34,115 nucleotides of DNA from Candidatus Blautia stercorigallinarum (lineage in GTDB: Bacteria; Bacillota; Clostridia; Lachnospirales; Lachnospiraceae). The notes beneath the pieces were generated by a model. The model saw only the letters and a list, made by a program, of their open reading frames with translations. It was not told the origin of the DNA and made no database searches. Of the stretch, positions 5,951-13,626 are shown one piece after another. The stretch covers positions 1 through 34,115 of the forward strand of contig DXIQ01000039.1 in the NCBI GenBank assembly GCA_019112785.1, written 5' to 3'. Numbering within the stretch: the first letter of the stretch is position 1; each line of letters starts with the position of its first letter. Position numbers and translations under genes: made by a program.

Positions 5951-7945
5951 ATGAGAATTGCTTTTGCAGGAAATCCGAACAGCGGTAAGACCACCATGTA
6001 CAATGCGTTAACAGGAAGAAATGAACGTGTTGGTAACTGGGCCGGTGTTACGGTAGAGCGAAAGGAAAGCCCGATCAAAAAGGCTTATTATGACGGAGAG
6101 GAATTGATCGCAGTGGACTTGCCAGGCGCATATTCCATGTCTCCTTTTACTTCAGAAGAAAGTATTACCAGCAGCTATGTAAAGAATGAACATCCCGATG
6201 CGATCATCAATATCGTGGATGCCACAAATTTAAGCCGAAGCCTGTTTTTTACCACACAGCTTCTGGAACTGGGTGTTCCTGTAGTAGTAGCTTTAAATAA
6301 AAGCGATATCACAGAAAAGAAACAGACAAAAATCGATGTAAAGCGTCTGTCTAAGAAACTGGGCTGTCCGGTGGTCAAGACCATTTCCACTTCCTCAGGT
6401 CATGAAGGTCTGAAAGAAGCCGTAAGCCAGGCTGCCGCCTTATACGGAAAAGGGCAGAAGGCTCCTTATGTCCAGGCTGATATTGATCTTCACGATAAAA
6501 ATGCAGTAGAGGCTGCGGATAGAAAACGTTTTGATTTTGTCAACAGCATTGTTAAGGAAGTTGAGAAGAGAAAAGTCTTTACAAAAGATAAGAACCTGCA
6601 GGATAAGATCGATGCAGTGATCACCCATAAGATCATTGGTATTCCTATTTTCGCAGTGATCATTTTCCTGGTATTCTACATATCTCAGACTACAGTAGGT
6701 ACCTGGATCGCCGACTGGCTGGTTGCCTGGATCGAAACTTTCCAGGGATGGGTAGGAGGAATGATGGAAGATGCCAATCCGCTGCTGTATGCGATCCTGG
6801 TTGACGGTATTATCGGCGGCGTAGGCGCAGTAGTAGGATTCCTGCCTCTGGTAATGGTCATGTACTTCCTCATTGCTCTTTTAGAGGACTGTGGTTATAT
6901 GGCCCGTGCAACAGTTGTGCTGGACCCGATCTTTAAAAGAGTAGGTCTTTCCGGTAAATCCGTAATTCCTATGGTAATCGGTACCGGATGTGCCATCCCG
7001 GGTGTTATGGCTTCCCGTACCATCCGTAACGAAAGAGAGCGGAGAACAACCGCCATGCTTACACCATTTATGCCCTGCGGCGCCAAGATCCCGGTAATCG
7101 CGTTGTTTGCCGGAGCTTTCTTCGCAGACGCATGGTGGGTATCCGCAACCATGTATCTGGTAGGTATCGTACTGGTTCTTCTGGGAGCCCTCCTTGTAAA
7201 GAGGATCACCGGACAGAAATACCGTAAATCTTTCTTCATCATCGAGCTTCCGGAATATAAGATCCCAAGCTTAAAGAGAGCCTGTGTATCTATGCTGGAG
7301 CGCGGTAAAGCATATATCATCAAAGCCGGAACCATTATCCTGGTCTGCAACACAGTTGTACAGATCATGCAGAGCTTTAACTGGCAGTTCCAGCTGGTGG
7401 CGGAAGGAGCAGAGAGCACTTCTATCCTGGCAAGCATTGCCCACCCGATCTCTATCTTATTCATTCCTCTGGGATTTGGCGTATGGCAGCTTGCGGCGGC
7501 AGCAGTTACCGGCTTTATCGCCAAAGAGAACGTAGTAGGTACTCTGGCAGTTGTTTATGGTGTTACAAACCTGATTGATACAGACGAACTGGCATTGGTT
7601 GGAAGCGGCAGCGATGTAGCGACTATTATGGGTCTTACAAAGGTTGCAGCATTAGCTTATCTGATGTTTAATCTGTATACTCCGCCTTGTTTCGCTGCTC
7701 TGGGAGCCATGAACTCAGAGATGAAGAGCGGAAAATGGCTCTTTGGAGGTATCTGCCTCCAGCTTGCTACCGGTTATACCGTAGCTTTCCTGGTATATCA
7801 GATCGGTACTCTGGCTACCACCGGAGCTCTCGGAACTGCTTTTGTTCCAGGTCTGATCGCAGTTCTCGTATTCGCGGCTATCATTATCTGGAGAATACGG
7901 AAATCTGATCAGGAATTCACAGCAGAATACAGTCTGCACGCATAA
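5951..7945 (+). CDS. feoB: ferrous iron transporter B
   Basis: A 664-residue inner-membrane Fe(II) transporter with an N-terminal GTPase-like G domain. G1 is GNPNSGKT (7-14), G3 is DLPGAYS, and G4 is NKSD. A helical spacer follows, then a polytopic membrane region with the two mirrored Gate motifs of the family (GFLPLVMVMYFLIALLEDCGYMARA and the second half around TPPCFAALGAM). Conserved Cys residues sit in GTGCAIPG and MPCGAKIP. I chose ATG 5951 because GAAGGAGG ends 10 bases before it; a TTG two codons earlier is too close. Length is normal for clostridial FeoB. Neighbours feoA, the FeoB-associated Cys-rich protein and the HMA proteins form one iron module. Confidence 0.95.
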   Translation: MRIAFAGNPNSGKTTMYNALTGRNERVGNWAGVTVERKESPIKKAYYDGEELIAVDLPGAYSMSPFTSEESITSSYVKNEHPDAIINIVDATNLSRSLFFTTQLLELGVPVVVALNKSDITEKKQTKIDVKRLSKKLGCPVVKTISTSSGHEGLKEAVSQAAALYGKGQKAPYVQADIDLHDKNAVEAADRKRFDFVNSIVKEVEKRKVFTKDKNLQDKIDAVITHKIIGIPIFAVIIFLVFYISQTTVGTWIADWLVAWIETFQGWVGGMMEDANPLLYAILVDGIIGGVGAVVGFLPLVMVMYFLIALLEDCGYMARATVVLDPIFKRVGLSGKSVIPMVIGTGCAIPGVMASRTIRNERERRTTAMLTPFMPCGAKIPVIALFAGAFFADAWWVSATMYLVGIVLVLLGALLVKRITGQKYRKSFFIIELPEYKIPSLKRACVSMLERGKAYIIKAGTIILVCNTVVQIMQSFNWQFQLVAEGAESTSILASIAHPISILFIPLGFGVWQLAAAAVTGFIAKENVVGTLAVVYGVTNLIDTDELALVGSGSDVATIMGLTKVAALAYLMFNLYTPPCFAALGAMNSEMKSGKWLFGGICLQLATGYTVAFLVYQIGTLATTGALGTAFVPGLIAVLVFAAIIIWRIRKSDQEFTAEYSLHA

Positions 7946-7976
7946 TTAACGTAATTATTCATCCATGGGAAGTTGA

Positions 7977-7997
7977 AGCTGTATGGCTGAATAGTTA
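7977..7997. repeat. dispersed 21-base repeat, copy 1
   Basis: A 21-base segment beginning AGCTGTATGGCT and ending GAATAGTTA matches 18816-18836 at 18 of 21 positions. The three differences are all T/C changes in the small hairpin part, so pairing is kept through G-U pairs. Confidence 0.4.
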
Positions 7998-8014
7998 CCG
8001 ATCAGGGATCTATC

Positions 8015-8044
8015 AGCCGGCGGGAGCAAGATTTCCTGCCGGCT
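8015..8044 (+). other. GC-rich hairpin ahead of the second HMA gene
   Basis: AGCCGGC (8015-8021) pairs with GCCGGCT (8038-8044), with extra pairs inside. No T run follows, so transcription from feoB probably continues. It may tune expression of the downstream gene or protect feoB mRNA. Confidence 0.5.
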
Positions 8045-8071
8045 GAAAATGTCAGAAGGGAGAGACAGCAT

Positions 8072-8446
8072 ATGACAGATTTTATAGCACTTTTAATTTT
8101 GGTTCTTATATTGGGGCTGGCAGTTGCTTATATCGTAAAAGCCAAGAGGAGAGGCGTTAAATGTATCGGCTGTCCTGCTGGGGGTAACTGTCCCAGTGCC
8201 AGAAAGATGAAAAGAAAGAAACTGGATGGACCGGTGATAGGCAAAAGAATCCTGAAGATTTCAGGTATGCACTGTGAACACTGCGCCAGGAATGTGACCA
8301 TAATGCTGGATCGGATCGACGGAGTCAGCGCAGATGTGAGTCTTTCTGCAGGCAGAGCCGTGGTGTCTTATGACCGGGACATTTCCAATGAGGTTTTAAA
8401 AGACGCTGTAGAAAAGATCGGATATCAGGTAGTCAGCATTTCCTGA
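8072..8446 (+). CDS. membrane-anchored HMA metal-binding protein, paralogue
   Basis: A 124-residue protein with the same plan as the product at 3490. An N-terminal helix (about residues 4-22, FIALLILVLILGLAVAYIV) leads to a basic linker, a Cys cluster of form CIGCPAGGNC (near 31-40) like FeoB-associated proteins, and a C-terminal HMA domain with GMHCEHC. The last third, GRAVVSYDRDISNEVLKDAVEKIGYQVVSIS, aligns closely with its paralogue. It lies 126 bases after feoB with only a T-less hairpin between, so it is probably in the feo transcript. The fusion of an iron-associated Cys module with a soft-metal HMA site is the odd point. The metal is not determined. Confidence 0.75.
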   Translation: MTDFIALLILVLILGLAVAYIVKAKRRGVKCIGCPAGGNCPSARKMKRKKLDGPVIGKRILKISGMHCEHCARNVTIMLDRIDGVSADVSLSAGRAVVSYDRDISNEVLKDAVEKIGYQVVSIS

Positions 8447-8497
8447 TATAGAAGGTCCTGCAGATACGGAAACCGGAAAATTACAGAAAAACAAAAG

Positions 8498-8555
8498 TCA
8501 GCAGGAGAACAGAATGGGATCAGAAATTCCCATCTGTCTTCCTGCTGATTTTTTT
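8498..8555 (+). terminator. terminator of the feo unit, also usable in reverse
   Basis: TCAGCAGGA (8498-8506) pairs with TCCTGCTGA (8540-8548). The inner parts ACAGA/TCTGT and TGGGA/TTCCCA extend the stem, and seven T follow. On the minus strand the same stem ends in a T-rich tail, so it can also end the convergent ABC operon. Confidence 0.8.
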
Positions 8556-8603
8556 GCAGGTAACAGGCCCAGGGGGCGTGCCTGCATGTGCATTTGGTAA
8601 TTT

Positions 8604-9410
8604 TCATATATGCTTTTTATAGATCCACTGGAGAAAATTGATCAGTGCGTAAAGGAGGATCGCCATAACGCAGAGGATCACAATGGCCATGATCATGGTG
8701 GTAAGCTGGAAAACCTGACTGGAATAGATGATCAGATAGCCAAGACCTCTTTTGCTGCCGATCATTTCTCCGATCACAATGCCGATGAGAGAGAGGCCGA
8801 TATTTACTTTCATGACGCTTAAGATCAGAGGAACCGAGCCGGGAAGGATCACTTTCAGCAGCTCATCTTTTTTGGTTCCTCCAAAAGTCCGGATCAGCTT
8901 TAATTTATCCGGGTCTGTCTCACAAAAACCTGTATAAAGGTTCATAACTGCTCCGAAAACAGCCACAGAGATCCCCGCCAGAACAATGGTTTTCATATTA
9001 CTGCCCAGCCATACGATAAGCAAAGGCGCCAGAGCGGATTTGGGCAGGCTGTTTAAAACCACCAGATAAGGTTCCAGAATAAGGGAGAGCCGCGGAAAAG
9101 CCCAGAGGAGTACGCCGCAGCCGATCCCCAGTACTGTGACCAGAGCAAAGCTGATCAAAGTTTCCAGAAGTGTGATGGAAACATGGTCGATCAGAGTATG
9201 ATCCAGGAGCATTTCTTTCATTTTTTCCAGGATCTGTCCCGGGCTTGAAAAGATAAAGGAATCGATCAGCCCGGTCCTGGCAGAGATTTCCCAAATTCCT
9301 ACAAAAAATACAAACAGAAGTATCCTGGAAACCTGGATCAGAATAGAATTCCGTCTGATAGCCAGGAGATATTTTTTCTGACGCTGAGAAACCGGATCAG
9401 AGTTCTTCAT
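8604..9410 (-). CDS. ABC transporter permease, SsuC/TauC/ThiX type
   Basis: A 268-residue integral membrane protein of the BPD_transp_1 family, the nitrate/sulfonate/taurine type. It has about six membrane segments, starting near residue 26 (VSRILLFVFFVGIWEI). The ATPase-docking EAA-like loop lies around TFGGTKKDELLKVILPGSVPLIL. IGEMIGSKRGLGYLI near the C-terminus is typical of this subfamily. Its start overlaps the end of the ATPase gene by 14 bases, with AAGGAG 10 bases before the ATG. The substrate cannot be read: relatives move sulfonates, taurine, thiamine precursors (ThiX) or other small molecules, and no substrate-binding protein gene follows before the terminator. Confidence 0.85.
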   Translation of the reverse strand: MKNSDPVSQRQKKYLLAIRRNSILIQVSRILLFVFFVGIWEISARTGLIDSFIFSSPGQILEKMKEMLLDHTLIDHVSITLLETLISFALVTVLGIGCGVLLWAFPRLSLILEPYLVVLNSLPKSALAPLLIVWLGSNMKTIVLAGISVAVFGAVMNLYTGFCETDPDKLKLIRTFGGTKKDELLKVILPGSVPLILSVMKVNIGLSLIGIVIGEMIGSKRGLGYLIIYSSQVFQLTTMIMAIVILCVMAILLYALINFLQWIYKKHI

Positions 9411-10173
9411 GGTGGTTCAGCTCCTTCCAGATCTCATTAAAATAGTTTTTAAATTCCGGGGCGCTTCGGGAAGCCATAGGCGTGCGGTTTTCCATATCAA
9501 ATTCTATGGGAATGATCTTTTTTACTGTGGCTGGCCGCTTGCTGAGGACAATGACCCGGTCCGCCATACTGACTGCTTCCGAGATGTCGTGGGTCACTAA
9601 AATGGCGGTTTTCCCTTCTTTTTTGATGATTTTCCCGATGTCATCCCCTACAGAAAGCCTGGTCTGATAATCCAGAGCGGAAAATGGTTCGTCCAGGAGG
9701 AGCAGTTCCGGGTCAAGGGCCAGGGTACGGATGAGAGCGGCCCTTTGCCGCATACCTCCGGAAAGCTGGGAGGGACGGGAGTTTTTAAATTTGTCCAGGC
9801 CATAATCCGAGAGGAGATGCCTGGCTCTTTCTATGTTTTCTTCAGATTTCTTCTTCTGTATCTCCAGGCCCAGGAGCACGTTGCTGTATATGGTCCGCCA
9901 TTCAAAGAGATGGTCTTTTTGTAGCATGTATCCGATATTTGTGGCAGTTTCCTCCATAGGTTTTCCTTTTAAGAGGATTTCCCCTTTTTCCGGCTTCAGA
10001 AGCCCGCAGAGCATATCCAGAAGAGTAGATTTACCGCAGCCCGAGGGACCTACTACAGCCGCAAATTCTCCGGGAAATACCTGGAAGGATACCTGGGAAA
10101 GGGCGGGAGTTTCTCCGGATTTTGTATGATAAGCATAACTGATATCTTTAATTTCTAAAAGAGGTGCAGTCAT
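9397..10173 (-). CDS. ABC transporter ATPase, SsuB/TauB/ThiZ type
   Basis: A 258-residue ATPase with Walker A GPSGCGKST (42-50), signature LSGGMRQRA (137-145), Walker B LLLLDEPFSALD (157-168) and the switch His in ILVTHD near 195. The Q-loop region NIGYMLQKDHLFEWRTIYSNV matches nitrate/sulfonate-type importers. It partners with the overlapping permease gene. AGGAAAGGAAG precedes the ATG on the minus strand. The operon has only these two genes in view, so the binding protein must be encoded elsewhere or be absent. The gene is divergent from ldhA, with about 200 bases between them. Confidence 0.85.
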   Translation of the reverse strand: MTAPLLEIKDISYAYHTKSGETPALSQVSFQVFPGEFAAVVGPSGCGKSTLLDMLCGLLKPEKGEILLKGKPMEETATNIGYMLQKDHLFEWRTIYSNVLLGLEIQKKKSEENIERARHLLSDYGLDKFKNSRPSQLSGGMRQRAALIRTLALDPELLLLDEPFSALDYQTRLSVGDDIGKIIKKEGKTAILVTHDISEAVSMADRVIVLSKRPATVKKIIPIEFDMENRTPMASRSAPEFKNYFNEIWKELNHHEEL

Positions 10174-10249
10174 AAGGCACTTCCTTTCCTGTCAGAAAAC
10201 AAAGTTTCTTTTTTATCATATACCATAAGATATGTTGATTTTCGGGTAC

Positions 10250-10278
10250 TTGACAAATATAGTACAAATTATTATAGT
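10250..10278 (+). promoter_or_regulatory. promoter of ldhA
   Basis: TTGACA (10250-10255), 17 bases, TATAGT (10273-10278). Transcription would begin close to 10285, just before the hairpin at 10290. Confidence 0.7.
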
Positions 10279-10289
10279 ATAGAATAGAA

Positions 10290-10309
10290 AAAAGAGGAAA
10301 TCCTCTTTT
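10290..10309 (+). other. 5'-end hairpin in the ldhA leader
   Basis: AAAAGAGGA (10290-10298) pairs with TCCTCTTTT (10301-10309). It sits within about five bases of the predicted transcript start, which suits a 5' stabilising stem. Because it ends in TTTT it could also be a weak early terminator. Confidence 0.5.
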
Positions 10310-10380
10310 GTGATGTCAGGATGGCAAAATACGATCCATGACATAAAAAAGTAAGAGATTGCATGCAGGAGGTGCAGAAG

Positions 10381-11376
10381 ATGAAAATCTTATTTTTTGA
10401 TACAAAAAGTTATGACAAGGAATCTTTTGATAAACAGGTGGTTAATTATCCGGATATTGAAATTGAATATCTGAAGACAGATCTGACACCAAAGACAGCT
10501 CCCCTGGCTAAGGGTTATGACGCAGTATGCGCCTTTGTAAGCTCTGATGTGGGAACAAAGACGGTGGAGGCGCTCCACGAGGCAGGAGTAAAACTGATCC
10601 TTATGCGCTGCGCAGGCTTTAATAACGTAGATCTGGATAAGGCAAAAGAATATGATATTAAGGTTATGCGTGTGCCGGGATATTCTCCCGAAGCAGTAGC
10701 AGAGCATGCTATGACCCTGGCTCTGGCAGTAAACCGCCGTATCCATAAAGCCTATGTAAAGGTAAGAGAAAATGATTTCAGCCTTACCGGCCTTATGGGG
10801 ATCAACTTCTATCAGAAGACTGCAGGTATCGTGGGAACCGGTAAGATCGGAGCCGCTATGGCAAGGATCTGCAGAGGTTTTGGTATGAAAGTCATCGCCT
10901 ATGATGTATATGAAAATCCTGCGCTAAAGGATTTTGTTACTTATGTGACTCTGGATGAACTGCTGGCGCAGAGTGATCTGATCTCTCTGCATTGCCCGCT
11001 GATGGACAGCACCTATCATCTGATCAACAAGGACACCATTGCCAAGATGAAAGACGGGGTGATCCTGGTAAATACTTCCAGAGGAGGTCTGGTAAAGACC
11101 AATGACCTTATCGACGGAATCCGTGCCAGAAAATTCTTTGGCGTGGGTCTGGACGTATACGAAGAGGAGACCAAGAATGTTTTCGAGGATCGTTCCGATG
11201 AGATCCTGGAGCATTCCACTACTGCCAGACTTCTTTCTTTCCCAAATGTTATGATCACTTCCCATCAGGGATTCTTCACCCAGGAGGCTCTGGAGGCTAT
11301 TTCCAAGACTACTCTGGACAATGCAGTGGCCTTTGAAAAAGGTGAGACAACAGGCAACGAAGTGGCAGCACAGTAA
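10381..11376 (+). CDS. ldhA: D-lactate dehydrogenase, LdhA type
   Basis: A 331-residue NAD-dependent D-2-hydroxyacid dehydrogenase that reduces pyruvate to D-lactate in fermentation. I start it at ATG 10381, after AGGAGG (10368-10373); an in-frame ATG at 10363 precedes that ribosome site and has none of its own. MKILFFDTKSYDKESFD matches the E. coli LdhA start. The NAD motif is GTGKIG, and catalytic residues are in NTSRGG (Arg), GLDVYEEE (Glu) and TSHQGFFT (His). The sequence LMRCAGFNNVDLDKAKE is near-identical to LdhA, which separates it from other hydroxyacid dehydrogenases. Single gene with its own promoter and terminator. No clear Rex redox site (TTGTGA-N6-TCACAA) was seen upstream. Confidence 0.92.
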   Translation: MKILFFDTKSYDKESFDKQVVNYPDIEIEYLKTDLTPKTAPLAKGYDAVCAFVSSDVGTKTVEALHEAGVKLILMRCAGFNNVDLDKAKEYDIKVMRVPGYSPEAVAEHAMTLALAVNRRIHKAYVKVRENDFSLTGLMGINFYQKTAGIVGTGKIGAAMARICRGFGMKVIAYDVYENPALKDFVTYVTLDELLAQSDLISLHCPLMDSTYHLINKDTIAKMKDGVILVNTSRGGLVKTNDLIDGIRARKFFGVGLDVYEEETKNVFEDRSDEILEHSTTARLLSFPNVMITSHQGFFTQEALEAISKTTLDNAVAFEKGETTGNEVAAQ

Positions 11377-11399
11377 AATGAAATAAAACCATACTACAG

Positions 11400-11434
11400 G
11401 GAGCAGGGCGGAGAAAATGTCCTGCTCCTTTTTT
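11400..11434 (+). terminator. terminator of ldhA
   Basis: GGAGCAGG (11400-11407) pairs with CCTGCTCC (11421-11428), followed by TTTTTT. It lies 13 bases before the queH start, which argues against queH starting further upstream. Confidence 0.85.
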
Positions 11435-11446
11435 ACAGGAGAAGAA

Positions 11447-12094
11447 ATGAATAAACGAAATTATCAGAAAGAGCTGGAAAAGATCATAGAGGAAAATCAG
11501 AAGGCGGGCAGAGTCCCACGGCTGTTTCTTCACAGCTGCTGCGCCCCCTGCAGCAGCTATGTGCTGGAATATTTAAGCCAGTATTTTCAGATCACGGATT
11601 TTTTCTACAATCCTAATATTTCCCCAAAAGAAGAATATGATAAAAGGACCAGGGAACTTCAGAGGCTTATTGAAGAAATGCCTTTTCTCCACAAGCCTGA
11701 GTTCGTAGAAGGGAGATATGATCCTCGGGAGTTTTTTCAGATGGCGAAAGGCCTGGAGGAAGTGCCGGAAGGGGGAGAGCGGTGCTTTAAATGTTACCGT
11801 CTCCGGCTGGAAGAGGCGGCGAAAATGGCGGCCCGGGGCGGTTATGACTATTTTACCACCACCCTTACCATCAGTCCCTTAAAAAACGCCCAGAAGCTTA
11901 ACGAGATCGGAGAGGAGCTGGAGAAGATCTACCATGTAAAACATCTTCCTTCGGATTTTAAAAAGAAAAACGGTTACAAACGCTCCACAGAACTGTCCAG
12001 GGAATATGGCCTTTACCGCCAGGATTACTGCGGCTGTGTTTTCTCAAAAAGAGAGCGGGAAAGGCAGAAAGCAGAAGGAAAAACTTGCGGTTAA
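11447..12094 (+). CDS. queH: epoxyqueuosine reductase QueH
   Basis: A 215-residue member of the DUF208/QueH family, which performs the last step of queuosine tRNA modification (epoxyqueuosine to queuosine) using an Fe-S cluster, unrelated to the B12-dependent QueG. Family motifs are LHSCCAPCSSYVLEYL (near residues 26-41), FYNPNISPKEEYDKR, RCFKCYRLRLEEAA and YRQDYCGCVFS; these supply the conserved Cys pairs. I start it at ATG 11447 after AGGAGAAG, because the longer frame from 11417 overlaps the ldhA terminator. No other queuosine genes are nearby, so its operon context says little. A promoter was not clear, so partial read-through from ldhA is possible. Confidence 0.92.
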   Translation: MNKRNYQKELEKIIEENQKAGRVPRLFLHSCCAPCSSYVLEYLSQYFQITDFFYNPNISPKEEYDKRTRELQRLIEEMPFLHKPEFVEGRYDPREFFQMAKGLEEVPEGGERCFKCYRLRLEEAAKMAARGGYDYFTTTLTISPLKNAQKLNEIGEELEKIYHVKHLPSDFKKKNGYKRSTELSREYGLYRQDYCGCVFSKRERERQKAEGKTCG

Positions 12095-12112
12095 TACTAT
12101 AAAGTGATAAAA
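12084..12112 (+). promoter_or_regulatory. possible promoter of argH
   Basis: TTGCGG (12084-12089), 17 bases, TAAAAT (12107-12112). The -35 box overlaps the end of queH and is not ideal. Confidence 0.4.
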
Positions 12113-12151
12113 TTTTACAGAAGTTAAAATCGAAAGAAATGAGGATAGGAT

Positions 12152-13534
12152 ATGGCACAGTTATGGGGAGGCCGTTTCACCAAGGAAACGGATCAGTTAG
12201 TTTATAATTTTAATGCTTCTCTTGGTTTTGACCAGAAGCTTTATAAACAGGATATTACCGGAAGTATGGCACATGCTTCCATGCTGGCAAAGCAGGGGAT
12301 CCTTACAGAAGAAGAAAAAGAGGAGATCCTGGACGGACTGAAAGGGATCTTAGAAGATATCCAGAATGGGAAACTGGAATTTTCTCCGGAATATGAGGAT
12401 ATCCACAGCTTTGTAGAGGCAAATCTCATTGACCGGAAGGGAGATGTGGGCAAGAAGCTTCATACCGGAAGAAGCCGGAACGACCAGGTGGCTCTGGATA
12501 TGAAGATGTATGTCCGGGACGAGATCGGCGAGACAGATCTCCTTTTGAAAGAGCTGCTGGAATCTCTTCTTAAGATCATGGAGGAAAACCTCCACACTTA
12601 TATGCCGGGATTTACTCATCTCCAGAAAGCTCAGCCGGTAACTCTGGCGCATCATTTCGGCGCATATTTTGAAATGTTCAAAAGAGACAGGAGCCGTCTG
12701 GCAGATACGAAAAAGCGGCTGAATCTCTGCCCATTGGGAAGCGGCGCCCTGGCTGGGACCACCTATCCCCTGGATCGGGAATATACAGCTAAGGCTCTGG
12801 GGTTTGACGGACCTACGCTCAACAGTATGGACTCTGTGTCTGACAGGGATTATCTTATTGAACTGCTGTCTGATCTGTCACTGATCATGATGCATTTAAG
12901 CCGGTTCTGCGAGGAGATCATTATGTGGAATTCCAACGAGTACCAGTTCGTGGAGATCGACGACGGCTACAGTACAGGAAGCAGTATCATGCCTCAGAAG
13001 AAAAATCCGGATATAGCAGAGCTGGTAAGAGGAAAGACCGGAAGAGTCTACGGTGCTCTCATGTCCATGCTCACTACCATGAAGGGTATACCTCTGGCAT
13101 ATAATAAAGACATGCAGGAAGACAAGGAATTTACCTTTGACGCTATTGATACGGTAAAAGGCTGTATTGTCCTCTTTAACGGTATGGTTTCCACTATGGA
13201 ATTTAAGAAGGAAAATATGGAGAGAAGTGCCAAAAACGGTTTTACCAATGCTACAGACGCGGCAGATTATCTGGTAAACCACGGAGTTCCTTTCCGGGAT
13301 GCCCATGGCATTGTGGGACAGCTTGTGCTCCACTGCATTGAAAAAAATATTTCTCTGGATGAAATGTCCCTGGAGGAATATAAAGCCATCAGCCCCGTGT
13401 TTGAAGAGGATATTTATGAGGCGATCAGCATGAAAAACTGTGTGGAGAAACGGAACACTATCGGAGCGCCGGGAACAGAGGCTATGAAACAGGTGATCGA
13501 GCTCCATAAAAAATATTTGAAAGAAAATTCTTGA
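12152..13534 (+). CDS. argH: argininosuccinate lyase
   Basis: A 460-residue fumarase/aspartase-superfamily enzyme that cleaves argininosuccinate to arginine and fumarate, the last step of arginine synthesis. It opens with AQLWGGRFTKETDQLV, has the early conserved HTGRSRNDQVALDM segment near residues 107-120, the TGFTHLQKAQPVT-like motif (here MPGFTHLQKAQP), and the superfamily signature GSSIMPQKKNPD near 278-289. Length is normal. The usual partner argG is not in the window. The start at 12152 follows AGGATAGGAT. The asd promoter overlaps its stop codon, so the next gene is probably transcribed separately. Confidence 0.95.
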   Translation: MAQLWGGRFTKETDQLVYNFNASLGFDQKLYKQDITGSMAHASMLAKQGILTEEEKEEILDGLKGILEDIQNGKLEFSPEYEDIHSFVEANLIDRKGDVGKKLHTGRSRNDQVALDMKMYVRDEIGETDLLLKELLESLLKIMEENLHTYMPGFTHLQKAQPVTLAHHFGAYFEMFKRDRSRLADTKKRLNLCPLGSGALAGTTYPLDREYTAKALGFDGPTLNSMDSVSDRDYLIELLSDLSLIMMHLSRFCEEIIMWNSNEYQFVEIDDGYSTGSSIMPQKKNPDIAELVRGKTGRVYGALMSMLTTMKGIPLAYNKDMQEDKEFTFDAIDTVKGCIVLFNGMVSTMEFKKENMERSAKNGFTNATDAADYLVNHGVPFRDAHGIVGQLVLHCIEKNISLDEMSLEEYKAISPVFEEDIYEAISMKNCVEKRNTIGAPGTEAMKQVIELHKKYLKENS

Positions 13535-13558
13535 CTTTTCTGAAAAGTTTGATATATT
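13531..13558 (+). promoter_or_regulatory. promoter of asd
   Basis: TTGACT (13531-13536), 16 bases, TATATT (13553-13558). The -35 box overlaps the argH stop codon. The leader then holds a self-complementary AAGACATATGTCTT near 13586-13599, which may form a small hairpin. Confidence 0.55.
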
Positions 13559-13626
13559 AGAATCTATGAAAAATGTATGCGGAAAGAAGACATATGTCTT
13601 TCTGAGAAAGGATAGAGGGCTAAGAT

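Noticed and set aside
8604-10173. Assignment of the ABC pair as ThiXZ
   Set aside because: Only the presence of thi genes 18 kb away supports it; no TPP element or ThiY gene was seen.
10200-10380. Rex redox operator ahead of ldhA
   Set aside because: TTGTGATGTC occurs near 10307, but there is no matching TCACAA half at the required spacing.
10363-10380. Earlier ATG for ldhA
   Set aside because: It precedes the AGGAGG site and adds six residues absent from LdhA proteins.
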